Part shown: positions 1-9,216 of the stretch, piece after piece | How positions within the stretch are numbered: the first letter of the stretch is position 1 | Layout of the letters: every line of letters begins with the position of its first letter | Origin: CBDDBX01 sp965225955 | GTDB taxonomy: Bacteria > Acidobacteriota > Aminicenantia > UBA2199 | Reading direction: 5' to 3' | NCBI GenBank assembly: GCA_965225955.1 | Contig: CBDDBX010000009.1 | Span: 1 to 64,000 of the forward strand | DNA: 64,000 nucleotides | Made by a program: the position numbers and the translations under genes | Notes under the pieces: generated by a model | What the model was told of the DNA's origin: nothing | The model's input: the letters and a program-made list of their open reading frames with translations, nothing else | The model's database searches: none

Positions 1-1
1 T

Positions 2-556
2 TACATCGGGGGTGGCAGGAAGCTTAATGTAAAAGAGGCTTTTAAAATATCCCTGATGTTTTCTGTTGGTATTCTGGTAACTATTGGCCTTATTGGAGTT
101 ATTACTTCAATGATGGGGCGTATGCTTGGAGATACCGGAACCTGGGGAACAATAGTTGTGGGCCTTGTATTTGTTCTGGTAGGTGTATATCTGATGGAGC
201 TGTTTCCCATACATATACCTGGAATCGGTGGTGTAAAAACTGGTAAAAGAGGTTTGTGGGGAGCATTTGTTATGGGGCTTATTTTTGGTATCGCACTTGG
301 TCCCTGTACATTTGCCTTCATGGCCCCGGTTCTTATGGTATCACTACAGAAAGCTTCAACTGAACTGCTCTTCAGTATTCTGCTGCTGTTCATCTATGGA
401 GTGGGACACTGTATTGTTATTGCCGTAGCCGGTGCTTCCACAAAGGCTATTCAGAGATATCTTAACTGGTCAGAGGAGTCAAAAGGAACTCTCATTATAA
501 AAAGAATCTGTGGCGTTCTGGTAATAGTTGCAGGTATATATATAATGACACAGTGA
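2..556 (+). CDS. CcdA/DsbD-like thiol-electron membrane transporter, 5' partial
   Basis: The reading frame is open from base 2, so the gene enters from outside the window and the first internal ATG at 56 is not the real start. About 184 residues remain, almost all hydrophobic, with four to five predicted membrane helices. The segment GIALGPCTFAFMAP holds a Cys in a Gly-Pro-Cys context typical of CcdA-type proteins, which carry electrons from cytoplasmic thioredoxin across the membrane to periplasmic or thiol-exporting partners. The C-terminus GVLVIVAGIYIMTQ is a normal CcdA-like last helix. The first CcdA cysteine would be upstream of the window. Family assignment is fairly safe; the partner (cytochrome c maturation, redox lipoprotein or mercury/arsenic-type use) cannot be read from here. 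Confidence 0.7.
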   Translation, partial: YIGGGRKLNVKEAFKISLMFSVGILVTIGLIGVITSMMGRMLGDTGTWGTIVVGLVFVLVGVYLMELFPIHIPGIGGVKTGKRGLWGAFVMGLIFGIALGPCTFAFMAPVLMVSLQKASTELLFSILLLFIYGVGHCIVIAVAGASTKAIQRYLNWSEESKGTLIIKRICGVLVIVAGIYIMTQ

Positions 557-687
557 GATTTCACTTTTAAGGGTGGTGGTTGAAGTCATAAAACCACCTT
601 AACCTGGAGTGTGTTAGAAAAAGGTTTGTTAAAAAAGAATAAAATAGTAGAAATTTTCACTATTTTTTTAACATTTTCTGGTGTTTT

Positions 688-729
688 TCCTGAGCTTGTG
701 GAAGGTCTATTCGTGTGTATTCGTGGTTC
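688..729. repeat. Dispersed-repeat-like intergenic sequence (PELVEG type)
   Basis: Two short motifs stand next to each other: TCCTGAGCTTGTGGAAGG (688-705) and a TATTCGTGTGTATTCGTGG stretch (708-726). From memory, very close versions of both (CCTGAGCTTGTCGAAGG and TTCGTGTGNATTCGTGG) recur between genes of many unrelated environmental bacteria and produce spurious small proteins containing PELVEG. The 64-codon frame at 611-805 that reads through it is therefore not called as a gene. An AT-rich hairpin at 641-666 followed by T residues precedes it and may terminate the CcdA transcript. Confidence 0.4.
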
Positions 730-754
730 AGAAAATTTTGAAGCATGCTCAAAA

Positions 755-3151
755 CTATTTAAGCCCCCGGGTGTACTGGGCTCTGGTGACTTTTCTCAGC
801 ATTGAGTCGAGAGTTTTACGGGCTTGCTGATCACCTGCAACCATTCTTTCAAATAGTCCTGTGAATTTCCTCAGATCTATTCTCTCAGTTTCAGTTTCAA
901 TATTTCTCAGATCTGCAGTAAAACATGTGAACCTGTTACCCAGATCCTCAACAATTGATGGATTAAACATATGGATGCCGTTATAGACCTGATTGAAGTA
1001 TCCGGGTCTCTTATATATGTAAAAGGGCTTCTTTCTTTCGTCATATATGATTGTTCTGCGACTGCATGATGGGATGCAGCTATCGTCCATAGAGTCTTTA
1101 CTGCAACCTTCGCTGTTTCTGATCAGACACTGCCTTGTATTCATAAGGAGAAGGGGAGATAGCACCTTATACCATAAACCGCATCCTTTGGGAGGGGTTA
1201 TTGAGGCAATCTGTTCACGACTGAGTTCTCCTGATATAAAAGCCCCACTGCAATGTCCCTTTTCACTGAAACTTCTTACACCCATTGAGTTGGTTATATT
1301 AAGCTGTTCCCCGGCTATCCATTTTATACCGGCTTTACCTGCTTCAAAACCTATTCCACTGTTGTCGCTTATAATCAGTTCAGGCCTGAGGTCTTTAAGA
1401 AATCTCAAAGCCTCTTCATAGTGCTTGCCTATCAGAATCGGCTGAAACCAGGGGATAAGAGCAGGGTTATTTCTGAAAATACCCATATACTCAGCTTTTT
1501 TTCTCTCCAGATCCAGAGGTAATTCCAGGATGAATCTGGAGTCCGGGAACTGAGCAAAGTCTACGTCTTCCGGTGAATCTATTATAAATGCTGCAAAGGG
1601 TTTCTCATTCAGAGGCTTCCAGGGATTGTAATTAACTTCTAGAGGCTCTGTTTCAATTGTAGTTTTACTGAGAAAATCCTGTTTAAGGTTACCGATAACA
1701 CTTCTGGGGATAAAAAGATCTTTCTGCAGGTCTGTAAAATCTATAGATTCAAGAACAAAATCTGTGTTTCCCAGTTTTCCCAGTTGTTCAGTAATGGATT
1801 TTTCGTCAATTCCACGACTCTTTGCTTTTTCAAGATGTATTTCTGATTCTGTAGTTACTATTTTATCATTGAACCTGAAAGAGATGGTTAGTTTGCTATT
1901 CTCTCTGCCTTCAAGGTTTATCTTAAGAGGGATGGAAGCGGGCTTTATGGTTTCAAGCTGCTTCTTTAGTTCGTCACTATTATTAAGATCTGCCAGACCG
2001 TAAAGTATGTCACCTTTCTTAATGTGATCCATCAGTTTATGTTCTATTGTGAAGTGATAATCTGATGACCCTGCATTGTTACCAACTGTTCCCCGGCACA
2101 CAAAGGTGAAATCGGGTTTATAAATTATTACCTCTTTACCAGGTTTCAGCTTAACTCTCTCGTCAAGATGAAGGATTTTTCTGTTAGCTGAATAGCCGGA
2201 AATAGTTGTGATCTCTTCAAGTGACTGGTCTCTGGAGGTATCTATAAACATCTCTCTGTCAACTTTTCCATTGAGGTATCCAGCAGAGAATTTTCTGTTA
2301 AAGACTTGTGAAAGTTCAGGCGCTTCAGGTTTTATATGACTTGTATTAAACCACTGGTTTACCTGTTTTTTCCATGCTTTAACTGTTGTATAGACATAGA
2401 GATGGTTTTTGATACGACCTTCAATTTTCAGAGAATCCACGCCTGCGCTTAATAGTGCATCAGCATGGGAAAATGCAGAGTTATCTTTAAGATTCATAGG
2501 AGCTATTGCTCTTCTGCTGTTCTCTGTTGTGTAGAGTCTGCGACAGGGCTGTACACAGGCGCCACGATTACCTGACTGACCGCACATAGCGCTACTCATA
2601 TAGCACTGGCCTGAAAAAGAGATACAGTAGGCTCCGTGAACAAATACTTCTGTTTTTATTTTACTGTGATGGGCTATTTCAGTTAGTTCGCTTATTTCAG
2701 GTAAAGATAGTTCCCGGGCAAGGTTAACCTGGGAAACAGGGAAGTTTGAAAGGAACTCAATCTGCCCCCGGTTGTGGGTGGTCATCTGGGTTGATGCATG
2801 AACTTCAAGGTCCGGGAAGTATCTCTCAATAAAAAGAAGAAGCCCCGGATCCTGAACGATAACGGCGTCAGCTCCAATTTCCCTTACCTTATTTATAAGT
2901 TCTGTTACTTCACCGAATTCTGAATCTGTTATAAGAACATTCAGGGTAAGATAGATTTTACAGTTATTCTGATGAGCCAGTTTAATCAGATCTTTTAGTG
3001 CTTCAGTAGTGAGGTTTGTAGCTCTTTTCCTGGCGTTAAAGGCTGTTGAGCCACAATAGACAGCATCTGCTCCTGCAATAATAGCAGCCTTTATTGCTTC
3101 AGAATCTCCACCTGGTGCAAGTATCTCTACAGTGTTGTGATCAGAATTCAT
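755..3151 (-). CDS. U32 family peptidase/hydroxylase, RlhA-like, with DUF3656-type C-terminus
   Basis: 798 residues. The N-terminal third begins VEILAPGGDSEAIKAAI and continues with GADAVYCG, the usual start of U32 TIM-barrel proteins. Around residue 170-205 lies the conserved cysteine-rich block GQCYMSSAMCGQSGNRGACV followed by QPCRR; in this family these cysteines bind an iron-sulfur cluster. The long C-terminal part matches the size and layout of the DUF3656-containing branch, which includes E. coli RlhA, required for 5-hydroxycytidine in 23S rRNA. By family knowledge this is more likely an RNA-hydroxylation protein than a protease; that is inference. The stop lies 10 bases from the start side of nothing else on its left; on its right the PNPOx-like gene ends 10 bases upstream of its start, so the two are probably cotranscribed. 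Confidence 0.85.
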   Translation of the reverse strand: MNSDHNTVEILAPGGDSEAIKAAIIAGADAVYCGSTAFNARKRATNLTTEALKDLIKLAHQNNCKIYLTLNVLITDSEFGEVTELINKVREIGADAVIVQDPGLLLFIERYFPDLEVHASTQMTTHNRGQIEFLSNFPVSQVNLARELSLPEISELTEIAHHSKIKTEVFVHGAYCISFSGQCYMSSAMCGQSGNRGACVQPCRRLYTTENSRRAIAPMNLKDNSAFSHADALLSAGVDSLKIEGRIKNHLYVYTTVKAWKKQVNQWFNTSHIKPEAPELSQVFNRKFSAGYLNGKVDREMFIDTSRDQSLEEITTISGYSANRKILHLDERVKLKPGKEVIIYKPDFTFVCRGTVGNNAGSSDYHFTIEHKLMDHIKKGDILYGLADLNNSDELKKQLETIKPASIPLKINLEGRENSKLTISFRFNDKIVTTESEIHLEKAKSRGIDEKSITEQLGKLGNTDFVLESIDFTDLQKDLFIPRSVIGNLKQDFLSKTTIETEPLEVNYNPWKPLNEKPFAAFIIDSPEDVDFAQFPDSRFILELPLDLERKKAEYMGIFRNNPALIPWFQPILIGKHYEEALRFLKDLRPELIISDNSGIGFEAGKAGIKWIAGEQLNITNSMGVRSFSEKGHCSGAFISGELSREQIASITPPKGCGLWYKVLSPLLLMNTRQCLIRNSEGCSKDSMDDSCIPSCSRRTIIYDERKKPFYIYKRPGYFNQVYNGIHMFNPSIVEDLGNRFTCFTADLRNIETETERIDLRKFTGLFERMVAGDQQARKTLDSMLRKVTRAQYTRGLK

Positions 3152-3161
3152 GAAGCTTTTC

Positions 3162-3581
3162 TCAGAATACTATTTCTCTAACCTGTTCTACTTTGAAAAC
3201 CAGTACAGAGGTCATTGTGTTACATATTCTGGAGTACTTTTCTGAATTAAGATTCTCTTTAACCCTGGCCATGATATCACTGTCTTCTGTTTCTTCAACA
3301 AATGAGCAGTAGTAGCGGTAACCTGCACAGAATTCACGTTCACCTGTCTGATGATACTTCTGCCAGTACTCAGGTGTTTTAGGAGATTCCACCAGAAATG
3401 AAGCCCTCTTTGTTTTTACAATATTTTTGTAGGTCTTCTCCATTCTACAATGCCCGATGTAGATCTGCTCACTGTCCGGCATAAAAGCTGAGCCGCAGAG
3501 AGTAAGATTAGGTTCACCGGATTCGTTTGTTGTAGCAATTGTTTTTATTGGTACAGAATTGAAAAATTGTGTGTGATTCAT
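3162..3581 (-). CDS. Pyridoxamine 5'-phosphate oxidase family protein
   Basis: 139 residues with the split-barrel flavin-binding pattern: an N-terminal strand IKTIATTNESGEPNLTLCG, then EQIYIGHCRMEKTYKNI and RASFLVES, which are the usual FMN-phosphate and dimer strands. Members of this family bind FMN, F420 or haem and many have no known substrate. It sits 10 bases upstream of the U32 gene in the same direction. A GAGG ribosome site and a TATAAT-like box lie just upstream on the minus strand (about 3600-3615). The C-terminal region has six Tyr/Cys-rich residues around CAGYRYYCS, which is unusual and might contact the cofactor. Specific reaction unknown. Confidence 0.7.
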   Translation of the reverse strand: MNHTQFFNSVPIKTIATTNESGEPNLTLCGSAFMPDSEQIYIGHCRMEKTYKNIVKTKRASFLVESPKTPEYWQKYHQTGEREFCAGYRYYCSFVEETEDSDIMARVKENLNSEKYSRICNTMTSVLVFKVEQVREIVF

Positions 3582-3700
3582 ATTAGATCCTCGCTGAAGG
3601 GATTATATAACAAAAGAAGAATTAATTAAAATTTTAAATTTTCCTGATTTTAGGGGGATATTTTATGTGTGTTCTCTTTTTTCTCTGCAGTATCTTATCT

Positions 3701-3732
3701 GCTCTATCCCACATAGCAGAGTGGGATAGAGC
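3701..3732 (-). terminator. Hairpin after the GH92 gene
   Basis: A perfect 12-bp inverted repeat, arms 3701-3712 and 3721-3732 with an 8-base loop, lies 13 bases past the stop of the leftward GH92 gene. There is no strong T run on the minus strand after it; on the plus strand it is followed by a T-rich stretch. It is the only strong structure between the two leftward units, so a terminator role is likely but not certain. Confidence 0.5.
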
Positions 3733-3744
3733 CTTATTTGTTTT

Positions 3745-6073
3745 CTATTTTTTTAAACTCATTGAGTAGGGAAGATCTCTCTTTTTTGTTCCTCTTCTCT
3801 TATTTGGAACCGGAGACATAGTATATACAAGTTCTCCACCTTCCATTATTTCTGAATGCCTTATATAGTTACGGCTGATGACTTTACCATTAAGTGTTAT
3901 CTTTTTAATATATATGTTTTTATCAGAAAGATTTCTGGTAACTATTCTGAACTTCTTTCCATTCTCAAGTTTCATTGTTACTTCAGGAAGTGAAGGTTTA
4001 CCAAATACATATTCACCGGAGCCGGGACATACAGGATAGAAGCCCATTGAACTGAAGATATACCATGCTGACATCTGGCCACAGTCCTCATTACCGCAGA
4101 TACCATCAGGAGTGTTGTTGAAAAGCCCATTCATTATCTGGTGAATCTTCTCCTGGGTTTTCCATGGTTTTGCTGCGTAGTTGTAGAGATAAGCTATATG
4201 CTGACTTGGTTCATTACCATGAGCATACTGACCAATGAGCCCTGAGATATCTTCCACTTCGTGATATTTGGCATCTTTTGCTTCAATGGTAAAGAGTCTA
4301 TCCAGTTTTTTAATAAAGCCTCTTCTGCCTCCCATTAATCTGATGAGCCCCTCTACATCGTGAGGAACATACCAGGTGTACTGCCATGCATTACCTTCTG
4401 TATAGTCTCCACCATATTTTGAATAGAGAGGATCAAAAGGAGTACGCCATTGACCATTACTCAGCTTTGCTCTCATGAAACCAGTTTTATTATCGTAGAT
4501 ATTCTTATAGAAACCGGCTCTTTTTATATATCTGTTGTAGATATCTGTTTTACCCATCTTTTTAGCCATCATGGCTATTGTCCAGTCATCATAGGCGTAT
4601 TCGAGGGTTTTGGAAGCTCCTTCGTTACTTTTATCGATAGGCACATATCCCATCTTCATATATTCAGCAAGACCGTCATACTGCCCTGTTTCAGCAGTCT
4701 GTACCATTGCTTTTAAGGCCTTTTCTGTATCGTATTCCCTTATTTTATTGAGATATGCATCTGCAATAACCGGCACAGAGTGATAACCGATCATGCACCA
4801 GTTCTCATTATTATGGAATGACCATACAGGAAGCATTTTCCATGGATTCTGCTTCTGGTGAGCCATCATACTTTTAATAAAACAGCTGGTACGATCCCTT
4901 TCAATAAGTGGTAAAAAGAGGGTGGGTAGCTCTATAGGTGTCCCATAATGAGAAGGTTGTATAATTTGTAAAATCTTCTGCTTTGTGAATGTTGTTATCC
5001 AGACCTCTGTATCTTTTATCAACGTCCATGTAGACAGAAGGAGCAATCATAAGGTGATAAAGGGCTGTAAAGAAGATCTCTTTCTCTTTAAGAGGAGCTT
5101 TCAGGCTGAATTTCTGCAACTCTTTAGCCCATAGATTTTTTGCATCTTTTCTTACTGAGTCAAAATCTTTGTTCTCTGCCTCTGCCATGAGGTTTTTCAT
5201 TGCTCCTTCAGGACTTACAGCAGAGATTCCCACTTTAATAATAAGCTGCTCTCCTTTCCGGGTTCTGAACTTAACAAAAGCCCGTATTTTTTTACCATTT
5301 ACTTCCGGCTGATTAAGAACGATTTTTTTGTTCTCTCTGTAACCGTAAGTTGACTCATCATATTTCCTGTATCCAAATTGCTCAAAATCTTTTGAGAACT
5401 GAATAACAAAGAAAAGGTGGCGGTCCTTTGCCCAGCCATGAGTCCGGCGGTAACCTGACAGAGTCCGGGAATCAACCTTTCTGAGATGAGTCTGAAGAAC
5501 TTTGTTTTTATGATTATGAATTGAGTGAATAAGATCAATAATAATATTGGATTCACCCCCATCATTGAATGTGTATCTGTGGAAACCTGTTCTCATAGTT
5601 GCTGTCAGTTCCGCCTTAATGTTGTAATCTTTCAGAAGAACTGAGTAGTAGCCTGGTTCAGCTGACTCGTTGTTATGAGAGTAGGCTGATCTGTAACCTG
5701 TAGATGTATCCTCTTTCTTACCGGACTCAAGATTCAGAGGACCTGTGGTTGGCATAATAAGCAGATCTCCAAGATCAGAGTGACCGGTTCCACTGAAGTG
5801 GGTGTGGGAGAAACCCAGTATGGATTTGTCTTCATATCTGTAGCCTGCACACCAGTCAAAGCCTTTTTTGTAATCAGCCATGTTGGTGTCAGGACTGAGC
5901 TGAACCATACCCCAGGGAACAACAGCTCCGGGGAAGGTATGGCCTTCACCTCCGGTACCAATAAAGGGGTTAACGAATTTTGTGTTATCTTCTGCAATGG
6001 ATAGTGTTGAGAAGATAAGCACTAAAAGTGGAATAAGTGCGATTTTAATTATTGAACCATTCTTTTTCATCAT
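3745..6073 (-). pseudogene. GH92 alpha-mannosidase, secreted, interrupted by one frameshift
   Basis: Two overlapping frames (6073 to 4901 and 5046 to 3745) together give one protein of about 776 residues, the normal length for glycoside hydrolase family 92, which removes alpha-mannose with calcium. The N-terminal 28 residues are a Sec signal peptide. Family blocks are plain: FVNPFIGTGGEGHTFPGAVVPWGMVQLSPD, then in the second part ENWCMIGYHSVPVIADAYL and NTPDGICGNEDCGQMSAWY, the acid/base region, and FGKPSLPEV. The shift lies near 4910, where the frame passes from SLWDTYRATHPLF to LIERDRTS; removing one base restores the gene. Either a sequence error or a recent mutation. Product would act in periplasm or outside on mannan or N-glycans; it is next to a fucose-permease-like gene two genes away. 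Confidence 0.85.
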
Positions 6074-6151
6074 AAATTTATACTTCTTTATGAATGAAGC
6101 TTCAACATTTATTCTTTTTTTTGTATCATTATGATGAGGACTTATTTCCTG

Positions 6152-7923
6152 TTAAGTTTCAGAAACAGGGATTCCAATTTTTTTCATAAGTACAAGGGCA
6201 TTAAAACTTTTACATATTCCGTCTTTAAGTTTATAGTCAAACTCCAGCTCTTCACCTTTTACAATACTGTCAAAGTGGGTATTTATTACTCTGGAGTCCT
6301 TCACTTCTGCAAGAGTAAGGTCGTGGGTGGCAATAATACCGCTTACTTTAAGATCCAGAAGCTGATTCATCAGAGCAAGAGATCCTTTTCTCCGGTCTAT
6401 TACATTGGTTCCTTTAAGCATTTCATCTATCAGAAAGAGAACCGGAAGCCCCGCTTTTGGATGCATCTGTAATATCTTTCAGACGTCTCAGTTCTGCATA
6501 GAATAAAGAAATACCCTTATCAAGTGAGTCACTTATTTTCATGCTTGAGTGAATATCCATAATTGATAGCTCAAGATTTTCTGCAGTTACTACTGATCCT
6601 GCCATTGCAAGAATAGCATTTATGCCTACAGTACGAAGGAAGGTGCTTTTACCCGCCATGTTGGGCCCGGTTATAACTATAACCCGTCCTTCGTTCTCCA
6701 TATTAAAATCGTTACACACCCTCTCTTCCTGTTTAAGCAGGGGATGCCCCATCTCTTTTGCCCTGTAGTGGTATCTCTTCTCTGAAACAGAAGGGAAAGT
6801 TGCAGATGGAGTATTGAAGGAGAAGGTTGCTAAGCTGCTGAGACTTTCGATTTCCCCACAGGCTTTGAGCCAGTCAGTAATCTGCCCGCCGGACTGTTCA
6901 AGCCACTTCTCTGACCTGAAGATATTATTAAGGTCCCAGAAGAGTATATTGTTAACCAGTCCGTGAAGAGTACTTCTTCTTAATTCCAGATTGTCTATAT
7001 AACCTGATAGTTTACTGATTTTTTTCCCTGCATTACCAGATTCACCTATAAATCTTTCTCTTATATTTTTCAGAAGATCTGAATTGAAGCTTTCTTTCTC
7101 GGATATATCTATAATTCCTGTGTATATGGATATACCTGATACAACTTTTCCGGTTTTCTCAAAAAACTTTTTTACTCCGGAAGAGTAGCGCATATTTATA
7201 AGCATCTGCAGAACAATCAGCCCAAGAAACCAGAGATAGTTGACTCCTGCAAAAATAGCTGCAAAAGCTCCAATTGTCATAAGTGGTACAATGTGTATTA
7301 CAGATTTCAGGAAAGGAGAATTACTGACAAAAGGTTCATGGGATAAAAGATTATCCAGATCCTCTTCAGATGCAGCTTTGCCTCTCTTTCTTAAATCTGC
7401 CTGAATCATTACTGACTGTCTGAACTCAGACTTTTCTGCAAGCTCTCTTATACTCTCCTGGCGCCTGTATATCTCTTTTCCCGTGGTACTTCTCTTTAGC
7501 CACTCTGCCAGAGTATCCATACCGGATTTGGTATTACCTCTGTTTATAAAATGGAAAAGTGAGTGGTAACCAAAAATATCCAGATCTGAACTGTAGGGAT
7601 GATCCCTGGTCTGTATATAGTGATCCATCAGTATCATAAGGGAACTGATACTCTATTGCTTTGAGTTCATTCTGGTTGACTCTTTTTCTCGCTTCAAAGG
7701 TTTTACGTTCTTTAATAACTCTTTCGTGAACTCTGATAACTACAATAACGTGTATTGCCATTACTATGGCTGTTTCTATACGGTCAACATAGAGAAACCA
7801 TACTAAAAGTCCAAGAAATTTGAGCTTCATGATTCCCATAATAAACTCTTTTCTTTTCTTCTTCTTTATTTCTCTATTGTAATCTTCTATTCCCTTGTTA
7901 TAAAAACTCTTCAACTTATCCAT
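6152..7923 (-). pseudogene. MutS-family ATPase with N-terminal membrane segments, two frameshifts
   Basis: Three pieces (7923-7534, 7637-6423, 6466-6152) join into one protein of about 590 residues after one-base corrections near 7617 and near 6440 (in a run of G). Order: short basic N-terminus with one or two hydrophobic helices, the block HPYSSDLDIFGYHSLFHFIN, a second hydrophobic pair around LMTIGAFAAIFAGVNYLWF, then the MutS ATPase with Walker A ITGPNMAGKSTFLRT, the FYAELRRLKDI region, Walker B VLFLIDEMLKGTN and ATHDL. This is the membrane-associated MutS-related branch common in Bacteroidetes and other diderms; it lacks the mismatch-recognition domain, so a mismatch-repair role should not be assumed. 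Start is supported by the upstream position 144 bases from the divergent permease gene. Confidence 0.75.
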
Positions 7924-8067
7924 CGGGGAATTATAAAATAATGGTAATTAAAATGCCATCAGAAATAACAGGAAAGAGGACGAGCCACATTAGTCACTCT
8001 TCGCAGAAATCCAATTTATTGACTTTCTGTTGGTTTTGTTGTCTTATTTTTACTGTTAAGGAGTGTT

Positions 8068-9216
8068 ATGAAGAAAATTAATGTATTTGCAGTTTTTCTG
8101 GTCTTTTTTGTTATGGGGTTTGGTGATGTTGTTGGGACTCTTGTAAGTTTTGCTGAAAAAGAGTTCAGTTTATCCAGTACTATGAGTGGTCTGTTACCAT
8201 TCTGTGGGTTCATCGCTTTTGGACTTCTATCAGTACCTGCTGGAATTCTTCAGGCAAGAAAGGGTAAGAAGTTTGTTCTGGTTCTGGGACTGGGAATTGT
8301 TCTTATAGGTCTCTTAATTCCTGTTATCGATATATCCCGTTATATATTCCTTCTTATTGCAATTCTGCTTATTGGTTCGGGAATGGCAATACTTCAGGTT
8401 GCAGGTAACCCAATGATGAAAGATGTATCAGCTGAAGGTAAATATGCGAGAAATCTCTCTTTTGCTCAGTTTATTAAAGCCATAGGTTCAAATACAGGGC
8501 CTTATGTTACGCCTCTTATTATCTCTCTTGGATTTGTCTGGCACTCAATTTTTCCGATTTTCTTCAGTGTAGTGCTTGTAACATTTATCGGTATTATTAT
8601 GCTTAAAACCAGTGAGGAAATATCTGAGGAAGGAGCAACGGCTTCTGTGTCAAGCTGCCTGAAACTTCTTGGTGACCCATATGTTCTTATAATGACTCTG
8701 GGAATCTTTTTCTATGTTGGTGCTGAAGTAGGTATCAGTTCAAGAGTAGCTGGTTATCTGGAGAAGGCTCACAATTATGATATAAACTCAATGGCTACAT
8801 TAGGTATAGGTTTTTTCTTTCTGGCACTCATGGTTGGGCGTCTTCTTGGTTCAGCTATTCTCAACTGGATTGAAGCAAAAAAGTTCTTTGTAATCACATC
8901 AATTATATCTATAGCCGGACTTGCAGGCATTATGCTTGGTACCAAAACAGTAGTTCTTGCTTCGATTTTTGTAACAGGCTTCGGTTTTGCCAACATATTC
9001 CCTCTGATCTTCTCTATTCTTATAGAGTATAAACCTGAGAGAAGTAACGAATTGTCAGGCCTCCTCGTTATGGCAATTGTTGGTGGAGCTGTAATGCCGT
9101 TGCTTATGGGAGTTGTAGCTGATACTTTTGATATAAGAACATCTTTTGTAGTACCTCTTTTATCAATGCTTTTTATTGGAGTTATATCTCTCTATTCAAA
9201 GAAAAGAGCTGATTAA
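8068..9216 (+). CDS. MFS sugar permease, FucP/GluP (FHS) type
   Basis: 382 residues with about twelve hydrophobic segments. The first helix FLVFFVMGFGDVVGTLV and the loop SVPAGILQARKGKKFVL (an Arg-x-Gly-x-Lys MFS loop 2 motif) fit the fucose/glucose-galactose:H+ symporter branch; the conserved late segment FGFANIFPLIFSILIEYKPE also fits. It imports a monosaccharide into the cytoplasm; which one cannot be read. A good AAGGAG site at about 8056 precedes the ATG. It is transcribed away from the MutS-like gene and collides with the GT-C-like gene: the two stop codons overlap by four bases with no terminator between them, so antisense overlap of the transcripts is likely. Confidence 0.75.
   Translation: MKKINVFAVFLVFFVMGFGDVVGTLVSFAEKEFSLSSTMSGLLPFCGFIAFGLLSVPAGILQARKGKKFVLVLGLGIVLIGLLIPVIDISRYIFLLIAILLIGSGMAILQVAGNPMMKDVSAEGKYARNLSFAQFIKAIGSNTGPYVTPLIISLGFVWHSIFPIFFSVVLVTFIGIIMLKTSEEISEEGATASVSSCLKLLGDPYVLIMTLGIFFYVGAEVGISSRVAGYLEKAHNYDINSMATLGIGFFFLALMVGRLLGSAILNWIEAKKFFVITSIISIAGLAGIMLGTKTVVLASIFVTGFGFANIFPLIFSILIEYKPERSNELSGLLVMAIVGGAVMPLLMGVVADTFDIRTSFVVPLLSMLFIGVISLYSKKRAD

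Noticed and set aside
611..805. A 64-codon frame that could be taken for a small gene
   Set aside because: It runs through the dispersed-repeat-like sequence (PELVEG), has no ribosome site and overlaps the 3' end of the U32 gene.
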